Source of the DNA: Lentzea cavernae
GTDB lineage: Bacteria > Actinomycetota > Actinomycetes > Mycobacteriales > Pseudonocardiaceae
NCBI RefSeq assembly: GCF_014653695.1
Contig: NZ_BNAR01000023.1
Span: forward strand, 1 to 64,000
Direction: 5' to 3'
Length of the DNA stretch: 64,000 nucleotides
Shown: piece after piece, positions 10,037 to 17,630 of the stretch
Position numbering within the stretch: position 1 is the stretch's first letter
Layout of the letters: the number at the start of each line of letters is the position of its first letter
Program-made: the position numbers and the translations under genes
The notes under the pieces: generated by a model
The model's input: the letters and a program-made list of their open reading frames with translations, nothing else
The model's database searches: none
Told to the model about the DNA's origin: nothing

Positions 10037-11485
10037 CTAGCGGCGCACACCGACAGGCAGCAGGTACTGATCGCCGGGAATGCCCGAGTCCCGGAACCAG
10101 GCCTTGAAGAACGCGTCCAGCGGCTGTCCCGAGGCCTGCTTGAAGTGGTCCTCGAACTCGGGCCAGGTGGCGTTGCCCTCGCGGTGCTTCTCCGTCCACG
10201 ACTGCAGGGCCTTGAAGAACACGTCGTCACCGACCTGCTTGCGCAGCGCGTGCATGCCCAGGATGCCCTTGTCGTAGACGCCCCGGAACTCGTTGCCCTT
10301 GCCCATGTCGTAGAGCTTCGGCGCCCAGAACGACGACCGCTCGCGCCGTTGCTCGACCTGCTCGCGGTAGCGCTGGTCGAGGTCCGTGCCGTCCTTCTCC
10401 AGCCACAGCCACTGCGCGTAGGACGCGAGGCACTCGTTCAGGCAGATGTCCGCCCAGTTCTCGATCGACACCGAGTCGCCGAACCACATGTGGGCGTTCT
10501 CGTGCACGAGCGTCTCCAGGTCGGCCCACGCCGCGTAGATCGGCCGGGTCTGGGTCTCCAGCGAGAACCCGATCTGGTCCGCCACCCAGATGCCGCCGGC
10601 GGCGCGCTGCGGGTACGGGCCGAACTTCGTCTCCAGGTAGGCGAGGACCTGCGGCAGCTGCGACTGGATCGGCTTCTTCTCGGCGGACGTGCCGGGCGCG
10701 TAGGCGTCGACCACCGGCGTGCCGTTGGGCAGCTTCGAGCGCACCACCTCGAACTTGTCGATGGCCACCGTGGCCAGGTACGTCGCGAGCGGGGTCTCCT
10801 CGGACCAGGTGAACGTCGTCCAGCCGCCGCTGCGCGCCACCGGCCCCTCGATGCCGTTCGAGATCACCGTCCAGCCGTCGGGGACGCGGGCCGAGACCTT
10901 CAGCGCCGCCTTGTCGCGCGGGGTGTCGTTGGCCGGGAACCACGTCGTCGCGGAGTGGGGCTGACCTGCGGCGAACGCCCCGCCGGTCGACGAGATCTGC
11001 CAGCCGCTGCGGCCCAGCGAGGCGTCGTTGATCGTGGTGGGCTTGCCGCCGTAGGTGATCGTCGTGGTGAACGGCTTGCCCTTCGCGAGCGGGGCGGCGG
11101 GCGTGATCACCAGCTCGTGGTCGCCCTCCTGCACGAACTTCGCGGGCTGATCGCCGACCTTCACCTCGCTCACCTTCAGGGCTTCGAGGTCGAGGTTGAA
11201 GCGCGAAAGGTCCTCCGACGCGGTCGCGGTGACGGAGGCGACGCCGTCGAGCTGCTGGGACCCCGGGTCGTAGGTGATCGCCAGGTCGTAGAGCGTGACG
11301 TCGTAACCGCTGTTGCCGTCCGTCGGGTAGTACGCGTCGCCCGCGCCCGCACCGGCCTCCACCGCTGCCTGCGGTGACGTCTCCTGCTGCTTCGCCGGGT
11401 CGTTGCTCGGCGTTCTGAACACGACGAGCAGACCTGCGACGAGCACGATCAACACCAGGGCGATCAGGTACGGGCGGGCCTTCAT
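10037..11485 (-). CDS. M1-family zinc aminopeptidase, membrane-anchored
   Basis: 482 residues. An N-terminal anchor helix (about 6-23, LIALVLIVLVAGLLVVF) is followed by a Gln/Ala-rich linker, an M1 N-terminal beta domain and a catalytic domain with HENAH (328-332) and the third zinc ligand Glu351 exactly 18 residues on (NECLA, where the family usually has NEGFA). The usual GAMEN exopeptidase loop is replaced by a divergent stretch near GFSLETQTRP, so strict aminopeptidase activity is uncertain. Predicted to act outside the cell. The ATG lies only 15 bp from the start of the divergent hydrolase. First gene of an operon with mhuD and the sirtuin. Confidence 0.85.
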   Translation of the reverse strand: MKARPYLIALVLIVLVAGLLVVFRTPSNDPAKQQETSPQAAVEAGAGAGDAYYPTDGNSGYDVTLYDLAITYDPGSQQLDGVASVTATASEDLSRFNLDLEALKVSEVKVGDQPAKFVQEGDHELVITPAAPLAKGKPFTTTITYGGKPTTINDASLGRSGWQISSTGGAFAAGQPHSATTWFPANDTPRDKAALKVSARVPDGWTVISNGIEGPVARSGGWTTFTWSEETPLATYLATVAIDKFEVVRSKLPNGTPVVDAYAPGTSAEKKPIQSQLPQVLAYLETKFGPYPQRAAGGIWVADQIGFSLETQTRPIYAAWADLETLVHENAHMWFGDSVSIENWADICLNECLASYAQWLWLEKDGTDLDQRYREQVEQRRERSSFWAPKLYDMGKGNEFRGVYDKGILGMHALRKQVGDDVFFKALQSWTEKHREGNATWPEFEDHFKQASGQPLDAFFKAWFRDSGIPGDQYLLPVGVRR

Positions 11486-11500
11486 GCGTTAATCATCCCT

Positions 11501-12247
11501 GTGTCGGTGGTCGAGTTCGGCGGAACGGGTCAAGGCGTGCTCCTCCTGCACGGCCTGATGAGCAGGGCCACCGCCTGGTGGCCGGTCGCGCAGTGGCTCG
11601 AGCCGTTCGGCCGCGTGGTCGGGATCGACCAGCGCGGACACGGCAGGAACCCGCGGCGGGGACCGTTCCGCACCGAGGACTTCGTCGCCGACGCCGCTGC
11701 CGCCATCGAGGAGCTCGGCCTCGGGCCCGCCGTGGTGATCGGGCACTCCATGGGCGGGCTGCACGCGTGGTGTCTCGCGGCGACCCGTCCGGACCTGGTG
11801 CGCGCGATTGTGGTCGAGGACTTCGCCCCGGACAACAGGGGCCGCACGATCGACGAGTGGAAGTGGCTCTTCGACGCCTGGCCGGTGCCCTTCCAGTCGC
11901 TCGGGCACGTGACGTCGTACTTCGGCGCGCCGCTGTTCGCCGAGTACTTCGAGGAACGCGAGGACGGCTGGCACCTGATCGCCGAGATGGACGACCTCTA
12001 CGAGATCGCCGGCCACTGGGGCACGCGGGCCTACTGGGAGTTCATCGACGCCGTGCGGTGCCCGTCGTTGGTGATCGAGGCGGGCAAGGGCGGCCAGCTA
12101 CCAGGGCAGATGGCCGAGGCGGCGCGCCGGTCGAAGGGCCAGTACCTCTACGTCGAGGAGGCTGGTCACGTCGTGCACGACAGCGCGCCGTGGGTCTACC
12201 GGGGTGCTGTGGAGGCCTTCTTGAGCACGTCGATCTCGCCGCTCTGA
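11501..12247 (+). CDS. Alpha/beta-hydrolase (Rv3591c-type)
   Basis: 248 residues. It has the oxyanion motif LLHGL, the nucleophile elbow GHSMGG and the catalytic His in EAGHVVHD; an acid residue before it (about residue 190) completes the triad. It matches in position the hydrolase found next to mhuD in mycobacteria. The substrate is unknown. The GTG at 11501 has no ribosome site, and the opposite gene starts 15 bp away, so translation may be leaderless or the start may lie further in. The 3' end overlaps the convergent ligase-like gene by 52 bp. Confidence 0.82.
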   Translation: MSVVEFGGTGQGVLLLHGLMSRATAWWPVAQWLEPFGRVVGIDQRGHGRNPRRGPFRTEDFVADAAAAIEELGLGPAVVIGHSMGGLHAWCLAATRPDLVRAIVVEDFAPDNRGRTIDEWKWLFDAWPVPFQSLGHVTSYFGAPLFAEYFEEREDGWHLIAEMDDLYEIAGHWGTRAYWEFIDAVRCPSLVIEAGKGGQLPGQMAEAARRSKGQYLYVEEAGHVVHDSAPWVYRGAVEAFLSTSISPL

Positions 12248-12705
12248 GTGTCGACGATCGACACCTCGCGGACCTTCGCGCGGATCGGCTCCACCGGGAA
12301 GACGGTGGCGAACGCGGCCTTCATCGCCTCGTCGTCGACGTCGTGCACGAGCGTGCAGTGCGGCACCCAGTTGCCCGGCAGGTAGTAGGCGCTCGGGTTC
12401 TTGACCTTGCTCGCCAGCACGTCGTGGATCGCGGAGTGGACCGCGAGCAGTTCGGTGTCGACGACGGCGGCGAGCATCAGCACGTTCTCGGACGTGGAGA
12501 ACGTGCTGAGTGAGTGCAGGTAGAGGTCGGGCATCCAGAGCCGTTCGAGGTCCTCGCGCAGCTCCTTGCGGACCTTGGGGCCGATGGTGGTCGCTACGGC
12601 GTAGGTGAGGTGCGGCGGGTACTGGAACTTCCCGCCGACCCGTTTCTGCAGCTCACGGACCTTCTTGTCCGCTTCGTCGTCGAAGAACGCCACGAGCGCG
12701 TGCAT
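12196..12705 (-). CDS. 2'-5' RNA ligase-like (2H phosphoesterase) protein
   Basis: 169 residues with the two H-x-T motifs of the 2H phosphoesterase superfamily, PHLTYA and PHCTLV, about 85 residues apart. Such enzymes act on 2',3'-cyclic or 2'-5' phosphodiester bonds in RNA or cyclic nucleotides. The start codon overlaps the mutY stop by one base (TGATG), so it is coupled to the repair gene. Confidence 0.82.
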   Translation of the reverse strand: MHALVAFFDDEADKKVRELQKRVGGKFQYPPHLTYAVATTIGPKVRKELREDLERLWMPDLYLHSLSTFSTSENVLMLAAVVDTELLAVHSAIHDVLASKVKNPSAYYLPGNWVPHCTLVHDVDDEAMKAAFATVFPVEPIRAKVREVSIVDTQSGEIDVLKKASTAPR

Positions 12706-13694
12706 CAGATCGTCCCCTTGTTGGATTGTTGAACGATCCCTCGATCAGGCGGCGGGAAGAGGCCGTCGTGGGATTGTTGAACGATCCGACGAGCGGACGG
12801 CGAGCTGTCGTGGGATTGTTCAACAATTCCCTCACCGGGCAGGTGGAAGAGACCGTCGTGGGATTGTTCAACAAGTCCATCGCTCAACAGGGACACAAGG
12901 CACTTCTCGCGCTGCGTCACGTCGTTCCACACGACGTCGAGCTGGATCTTGGGCACCGGTCCGGGCGCACCCCGCAGCACGTCGAGCAGCTTGCCGCGCA
13001 CCTGCCGGTCGGTGCCGGCGAACTTCTGCACCTTCTTCTCCGGCCCCGCATACGCAGGACGACCGGCGAGCTGCCACGCGCACTCGGTGTAGAGCGGGCA
13101 GTCGGCGCACTTCTGGTTCTTCGCCGTGCAGATCAACGCCCCGAGCTCCATCAACGCCGCCGAGAACACCGCGGCGTCGTGCTGGTCCTCGGGCAGGATC
13201 GCCTCGACGTCCCGCAGGTCCCGCTTGGTCGACGGCGGCCCGGCGTCACCGGCCCCGTGCACAGCCCGCGCAACGACACGACGGACGTTGGTGTCGACGA
13301 CGGCGCACTTCTGCCCGTATGCGAACGTGGCCACCGCACGAGCCGTGTAGCTGCCGATGCCGGGCAACGACTCCAGCGTCTCGATGTCCGACGGCACCAC
13401 GTCGCCGTGGTCGCGGGCGATGGCGGTCGCGGCCTCGTGCAGCCGCATGGCGCGGCGGGGGTAGCCGAGCTTGCCCCACATCCGCAGCACCTCGCCCTGC
13501 GAGGACGCGGCCATCGCGGACGGCACGGGCCAGCGTGCCAGCCACTCGTGCCAGATCGGCTCCACGCGGGAGACGGGTGTCTGCTGCAGCATGATCTCGC
13601 TGATCAGCACACCCCAGGCGGTGCAGTCGGGACGGCGCCACGGCAGGTCGCGGGCGGCGGTGTCCCACCAGCCCAGCAGCAACTCGTGATTCAT
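12705..13694 (-). CDS. mutY: A/G-specific adenine glycosylase MutY with repeated C-terminal tail
   Basis: 329 residues. It removes adenine paired with 8-oxoguanine. The catalytic Glu33 (LISEIMLQQT), HhH motif LPGIGSYTA with catalytic Asp134 (VVDTNV) and the [4Fe-4S] cysteines C189, C196, C199, C205 (C-x6-C-x2-C-x5-C) are all present. The odd part is the end: residues 273-280, GLVEQSHD, which look native, are repeated in register at 289-296, 303-310 and 319-325, adding about 40 residues with no counterpart in normal actinobacterial MutY. The extra DNA is a tandem palindromic repeat (12723-12878). Confidence 0.93.
   Translation of the reverse strand: MNHELLLGWWDTAARDLPWRRPDCTAWGVLISEIMLQQTPVSRVEPIWHEWLARWPVPSAMAASSQGEVLRMWGKLGYPRRAMRLHEAATAIARDHGDVVPSDIETLESLPGIGSYTARAVATFAYGQKCAVVDTNVRRVVARAVHGAGDAGPPSTKRDLRDVEAILPEDQHDAAVFSAALMELGALICTAKNQKCADCPLYTECAWQLAGRPAYAGPEKKVQKFAGTDRQVRGKLLDVLRGAPGPVPKIQLDVVWNDVTQREKCLVSLLSDGLVEQSHDGLFHLPGEGIVEQSHDSSPSARRIVQQSHDGLFPPPDRGIVQQSNKGTI
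12723..12878. repeat. Four in-frame palindromic repeats in the mutY 3' end
   Basis: Units at 12723-12739, 12771-12787, 12813-12830 and 12861-12878 share the consensus GGATTGTTSAACRATCC, itself a near-perfect palindrome; three are preceded by GTCGTG. Unit spacing is 48, 42 and 48 bp, all multiples of three, so the mutY frame stays open through the array. Confidence 0.85.
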
Positions 13695-13710
13695 CGCCTG
13701 CCATTGTCGC

Positions 13711-13738
13711 GCAACGAAAAGGCCCCCCGGAGGGGGCC
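13711..13738 (-). terminator. Intrinsic terminator after the carbonic anhydrase gene
   Basis: On the minus strand, GGCCCCC pairs with GGGGGCC (13732-13738 and 13721-13727) and is followed directly by TTTTCGTT (13720-13713). It separates the carbonic anhydrase gene from mutY. Confidence 0.8.
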
Positions 13739-13797
13739 CTTCACAAAGTCCTGCACAAGCCCTTCGCAGAGCCCTTCACGAGGACTCACGAGGAGCT

Positions 13798-14310
13798 TCA
13801 GGCGGCCTGGGACTCCGCCGAGTCGACCTCGCGGAGCTCACCGGTGTGCACGTCGTAGACGAACCCGCGGATCTTGTCGGTGTGCGGGATGAACGGGCTG
13901 TGCCGCAGCCGCGCCATCGACCCGCGCACGCTCTGCTCGACGACCTTGAACGCCTCGACGGCCCAGGTCGGGCGCAGGCCGGTGTCGGCCTCGAGCTCGT
14001 CCTTGAAGTCGTCCTCGGTCACCATCTCGAGACCGCAGTTCGTGTGGTGCACGAGCAGGACCTCGCGCGTGCCGAGCTTGCGCTGGCTCAGTGCGAGCGA
14101 GCGGATCGCGTCGTCGGTGACGACCCCTCCCGCGTTGCGCAGCACGTGCGCCTCACCCTGCTTCAAGCCGAAGATCTCGAACACCCGGATGCGCGAGTCC
14201 ATGCAGGTCAGGATTGCCACCTGCAGGGACGGCTTCGCGGACGAACGGTCTCCGGGAACCACGTTCCCGAGCTCGTAGTTCCGCTTGAGCAGTTCGTCGA
14301 TCGCGGTCAT
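13798..14310 (-). CDS. canB: Beta-class carbonic anhydrase
   Basis: 170 residues from the ATG at 14310, chosen because GGAGGT lies 7 nt upstream. Zinc ligands and dyad: Cys36-x-Asp38-x-Arg40 (TCMDSRI), His89 and Cys92 (HHTNCG). It interconverts CO2 and bicarbonate in the cytoplasm. It occupies the same place relative to mutY as Rv3588c in M. tuberculosis. Confidence 0.92.
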   Translation of the reverse strand: MTAIDELLKRNYELGNVVPGDRSSAKPSLQVAILTCMDSRIRVFEIFGLKQGEAHVLRNAGGVVTDDAIRSLALSQRKLGTREVLLVHHTNCGLEMVTEDDFKDELEADTGLRPTWAVEAFKVVEQSVRGSMARLRHSPFIPHTDKIRGFVYDVHTGELREVDSAESQAA

Positions 14311-14463
14311 GTGACACACCTCCATGGCCTACCGGCGGACCCCGCATCGATTGGAACCGGTGTTAGCACACGTTCACAAGGGGTTCCGGCCAATATCACG
14401 TTCACCGGATCGAGCGACGCTCGCCTAAGCCTGGATCCGCGCTGGTCGGGCTACGTTCGGGCC

Positions 14464-15132
14464 GTGATCGAGCCCACAGGTCCGCTGCCGTCCACGGTGT
14501 ACTGGCGCCGCCGTCTCGCCGCGATCGGGGCAGCGCTGGTCACACTCCTGCTGATCATCTGGATCGTCGGCATGTTCGGCTCCGACGGCGAGACCGCCCA
14601 GCCCACCAACGCCGCGGCGGCGTCCTCCTCGAACCCGCCGCCGAGCATGTCCGAGAGCCCGGCCGCCGCCTCGTCCTCCACGACCCCGCCGCCCTCACCC
14701 ACGGAGGCCGCGCCGCCACCACCGCCTCCGGGGCCGCCGCAGCCGTGCCCCGACGACGTGATCGGCGTCGCGGCGAAGGCGAACAAGCCCTTCTACACCC
14801 TCGGTGACCAGCCGGAACTGTCCATGGACATCACGAACACCGGTCCGGTGCCGTGCATCAGGGACATCGGGCGCCAGCACCGCGAGCTCACGGTCCTGAC
14901 CGCGGACGGCGCGACGGTGCTCTGGTCGAGCAACCACTGCCTGTCGGCGGTGGGCACCGAGACCCGCGTGCTGCAGCCGAAGGAGACGTTCAACTACGGC
15001 ACGAAGTGGGCGGGCTCCACCTCGAAGGAGGGGTGCGGGGCCCACACGCGCGTGGGGCCCGGCGACTACCTGCTGGTGGCGAAGCTGGCCGGGAAGGCCA
15101 GCTCACCCGTTGTCTTCAGGCTCGAGCACTGA
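14464..15132 (+). CDS. Single-pass membrane protein with Pro/Ser linker (Rv3587c-like)
   Basis: 222 residues from the GTG at 14464. A basic stretch WRRRLAA is followed by one transmembrane helix (about 20-40), a Ser/Pro-rich linker (about 45-95) and an extracellular domain with four cysteines, likely two disulfides. The frame is open far upstream, but that part runs antisense to canB and lacks membrane-protein features. Position after canB matches mycobacterial Rv3587c, a conserved membrane protein of unknown role. The stop is immediately followed by the stop of the convergent regulator. Confidence 0.72.
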   Translation: MIEPTGPLPSTVYWRRRLAAIGAALVTLLLIIWIVGMFGSDGETAQPTNAAAASSSNPPPSMSESPAAASSSTTPPPSPTEAAPPPPPPGPPQPCPDDVIGVAAKANKPFYTLGDQPELSMDITNTGPVPCIRDIGRQHRELTVLTADGATVLWSSNHCLSAVGTETRVLQPKETFNYGTKWAGSTSKEGCGAHTRVGPGDYLLVAKLAGKASSPVVFRLEH

Positions 15133-16236
15133 TCACGGCCCGAACCAGCGCTCCTCGGCGCCCCCGCGCGGACCCGCCGACGTCTTGCCGATGATCAGCT
15201 CGGTCGCGAGGTTCACCGACCGCGGCCGCGTGCGCTCGTTGGCGTCGAGCAGCAGCTTGCCCGCCGCCCGGCCCTTCTCGAGCACCGGCTGGCGGACCGT
15301 CGTGAGCCCGGCCTCCTCGCCGGCGCGGATGCCGTCGAAGCCGGTCACCGAGATGTCGTGCGGGACGCGCAGGCCGCGGCGGGCCGCCTCGTTCATCGCG
15401 CCCAGCGCGAGCACGTCCGAGGTGCAGATCAACGCGGTGATCCCCGGATCGCGGTCGAGCACCTGGGCCGCGCCGGACGCGCCGGAGGCCATGTTGTGGT
15501 CGAAGCGCTCGGCGACGGGCACCTGCGACCAGTCGACGCCGGCCTCGCTGAAGGCCTCGGCGAGGCCCGACAGGCGGTTGCGCTGCACGTGGAAGTGCGC
15601 GGCGTGCTGGCGGTCCGGCGTCACGAAGCCGTCGTTGCGGTCACGCGCGAGGCGCATGCACACGACGCCGATGCGGCGGTGGCCCAGGCCGATGAGGTGC
15701 CTCGCGAGCTCGTACATCGCGCCGCGGTCGTCGATGCCGACGCGGTCCACGGTGCCGAGGTCCGGCTGGTCGCAGACCACGGTGGGCACCGGGCGCTCCA
15801 GCACGGCGGCGAGGTGCGGGTCGTCGTCGGGCACCGAGTAGACGACGAAGCCGTCGACACCCGCGCGGTGCACGGACGCGACGTCTTCGCGTTCGGGGTT
15901 CGCGGGCACCAGCAGCAGACCGGTCCCGGCGTCCTCGCACGCCAGCGCGAGGCCCTCCAGGAACCCGATCGCGGCCGGGTCGCGGAACGCGTACGACAGG
16001 TTCTCGGTGAGCAACAGGCCCACCGCACCGGCCTTGCGCGTGCGCAACGAACGCGCCACAGGATCCGGGCCGGGATAACCCAGCCTTCGGGCCGTGTCCA
16101 ACACCCGCCGACGCAGCTCGGGAGAGAGCTGGTCGGGCCGGTTGTACGCGTTGGACACCGTTGTCCGGGAAACGCCCAGCTCAGCGGCCAGAGAGGCCAG
16201 CGTTGCCGGACGTCGCACATGCATCGACCGCGCCAT
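15133..16236 (-). CDS. LacI-family transcriptional regulator
   Basis: 367 residues from the ATG at 16236 (MARSMHVRRPATL). The N-terminal LacI helix-turn-helix reads TLASLAAELGVSRTTVSNAY, followed by the hinge helix (PDPVARSLRT) and a periplasmic-binding-like effector domain ending VTGFDGIRAGEEAGLTTVRQ. The effector is not deducible. No glycosidase is adjacent. Its own promoter region has a 15-bp near-palindrome (16241-16255) and a DasR-like GntR operator (16339-16352), so it may be both autoregulated and under a GntR-type repressor. Confidence 0.88.
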   Translation of the reverse strand: MARSMHVRRPATLASLAAELGVSRTTVSNAYNRPDQLSPELRRRVLDTARRLGYPGPDPVARSLRTRKAGAVGLLLTENLSYAFRDPAAIGFLEGLALACEDAGTGLLLVPANPEREDVASVHRAGVDGFVVYSVPDDDPHLAAVLERPVPTVVCDQPDLGTVDRVGIDDRGAMYELARHLIGLGHRRIGVVCMRLARDRNDGFVTPDRQHAAHFHVQRNRLSGLAEAFSEAGVDWSQVPVAERFDHNMASGASGAAQVLDRDPGITALICTSDVLALGAMNEAARRGLRVPHDISVTGFDGIRAGEEAGLTTVRQPVLEKGRAAGKLLLDANERTRPRSVNLATELIIGKTSAGPRGGAEERWFGP

Positions 16237-16240
16237 GAAA

Positions 16241-16255
16241 GGACCGTAACGGTTC
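16241..16255. promoter_or_regulatory. Near-palindrome just upstream of the LacI gene
   Basis: GGACCGTAACGGTTC is symmetric around the central A except for one position. It is placed 5 bp before the start codon, where an autorepressor could act. It lacks the central CG typical of LacI operators. Confidence 0.3.
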
Positions 16256-16338
16256 AGAACCAATTCGTGAAGCCAGGGTGACCTGCGTCCCTCCAATGAC
16301 GCATCCGCGCAGGTTGACCCATCTGCCTTGTTCAGAAG

Positions 16339-16352
16339 TTGGTCCAGACCAA
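16339..16352. promoter_or_regulatory. DasR/HutC-type (dre-like) operator
   Basis: TTGGTCCAGACCAA is a perfect inverted repeat with a 2-nt centre. In its 16-bp context it matches 12 of 16 positions of the Streptomyces dre consensus ACTGGTCTAGACCAGT, including the GGTC/GACC core. It lies about 105 bp upstream of the LacI gene starting at 16236. Confidence 0.5.
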
Positions 16353-16370
16353 TTAGGTCAACCGGTCATC

Positions 16371-17408
16371 TCATTTCGGAGGCGCAGACGATTCCCTCAC
16401 GACCAGCCGCGGACGGAACACGCGCGTGTAGTTGTCGGTGCTCTGCCTGCGGCGATCCGGGTCCAGGCGCAGCACGAGCTCGTCGATCGCCGCCGCCGCC
16501 ATCTCCTCGATCGGCTGCGCGAGCGTCGTCAAAGCGGGCGACGAGTAGGCGGCCAGCGGGATGTCGTCGAACCCGACGACCGAGAGTTCTTCCGGTACGG
16601 AGATCTTCCGCTGGTGCGCCTCGCGCATGACGCCGAGCGCCATGTGGTCGGACGAGCAGATGACCGCCGTCGGCGTCACCGTGTCGAGCAGTTGCGCCAC
16701 CGCCTGACCGCCGCCCTCCGCGCTGAACGGCGCGTGCGCGACGTACTCCGAACCCGCCGGCAGGTGGTCCTCTTCGAGCGCGGCGGCCCAGCCGGCGCGC
16801 TTGAGCCGGGACGGCAGCGACCGCGCCGGACCCGAGACGAACCCGATCCGCTCGTGGCCGAGCTCGATCAGGTGCCTGGTGGCCATGTAGCCCGCGAGCT
16901 GCTCGTCCACCGTCACGTCGGGCACGTCCAGCGCGGGTGTGGCGCCGTTGAGGAAGACCATGTGGACGCCGTCGGCGAGGAGCTTCGCGTAGTAGCTCGG
17001 GCGCGGCGCCTGGCCGAGCGGCACCTCGACGTTGGTGATCTCCGGCGACACGAACACCATGCCCTCGACCCCGCGGGCCAGGAGCATCCGGACGTACTCC
17101 TCCTCGCCCATCGGGGCGCCGCTGCGGGTGTTGCACAGCAGCGACGAGTAGCCCAGGCGCGCGGCCCGCGTCTCCAGCGCCTCGGCGAACGCGGGGAAGA
17201 CCGGGTTCGACAGCTCCGGCACCAGCAGGCCGATCACGCCCGTGCGTTGCAGCGCACCGAGGCCTCGTGGGGTGTACGGCATCTCCGCGAGCACCGACAG
17301 CACGCGCTGCCGGGTCTCCTCGTTCACACCCGCGCGCCTGTTGAGAACACGGCTCACGGTCGAGATGGACACCCCGGCTGCCCTGGCGATCTCGGACAGT
17401 CCGGACAC
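16371..17408 (-). CDS. LacI-family regulator, likely of the adjacent malEFG
   Basis: 345 residues. HTH SEIARAAGVSISTVSRVLNR at the N-terminus, then the effector-binding core (GVIGLLVPELSNPVF onward) and the C-terminal VVGFDDIPLAAYSSPALTT motif. The GTG start at 17408 lies 222 bp from the divergent malE. The space between carries TTGCAA-type inverted repeats, so this is the best candidate for the local sugar-responsive repressor. Confidence 0.88.
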   Translation of the reverse strand: MSGLSEIARAAGVSISTVSRVLNRRAGVNEETRQRVLSVLAEMPYTPRGLGALQRTGVIGLLVPELSNPVFPAFAEALETRAARLGYSSLLCNTRSGAPMGEEEYVRMLLARGVEGMVFVSPEITNVEVPLGQAPRPSYYAKLLADGVHMVFLNGATPALDVPDVTVDEQLAGYMATRHLIELGHERIGFVSGPARSLPSRLKRAGWAAALEEDHLPAGSEYVAHAPFSAEGGGQAVAQLLDTVTPTAVICSSDHMALGVMREAHQRKISVPEELSVVGFDDIPLAAYSSPALTTLAQPIEEMAAAAIDELVLRLDPDRRRQSTDNYTRVFRPRLVVRESSAPPK

Positions 17409-17463
17409 GTTGCCTCCCAGCTCAGATCAGGTACGGCGCAAGCCTGCCGTGTCCAGAAAAATT

Positions 17464-17578
17464 TTGCAACGCGCGTTTGCAAGACAGGGCCGTTACGGCT
17501 TGGTTACGGTCGACGTCTTGACCTGACCATGGTTCGGGTAGTGAAATCGCCCGCAACATTCTCGCAAAAACTTGCAAG
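17464..17578. promoter_or_regulatory. TTGCAA-type operator pair upstream of malE
   Basis: Two sites. At 17464-17482 TTGCAA and TTTGCAA flank a CGCG centre in inverted orientation, LacI-operator-like. At 17571-17578 lies CTTGCAAG, an 8-bp palindrome. They sit in the divergent promoter region between the LacI gene and malE. Confidence 0.5.
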
Positions 17579-17630
17579 ACCCTCGTCTCACTGGGAGACG
17601 GGGCCCCAGCTGGAGGGAACGGCAGCAACG

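Noticed and set aside
13846..14463. Upstream extension of the Rv3587c-like gene
   Set aside because: Antisense to the carbonic anhydrase; the GTG at 14464 places the membrane helix correctly near the N-terminus.
16278..17630. Upstream extension of the malE frame
   Set aside because: It is antisense to a LacI gene and would bury the lipoprotein signal peptide in mid-protein.
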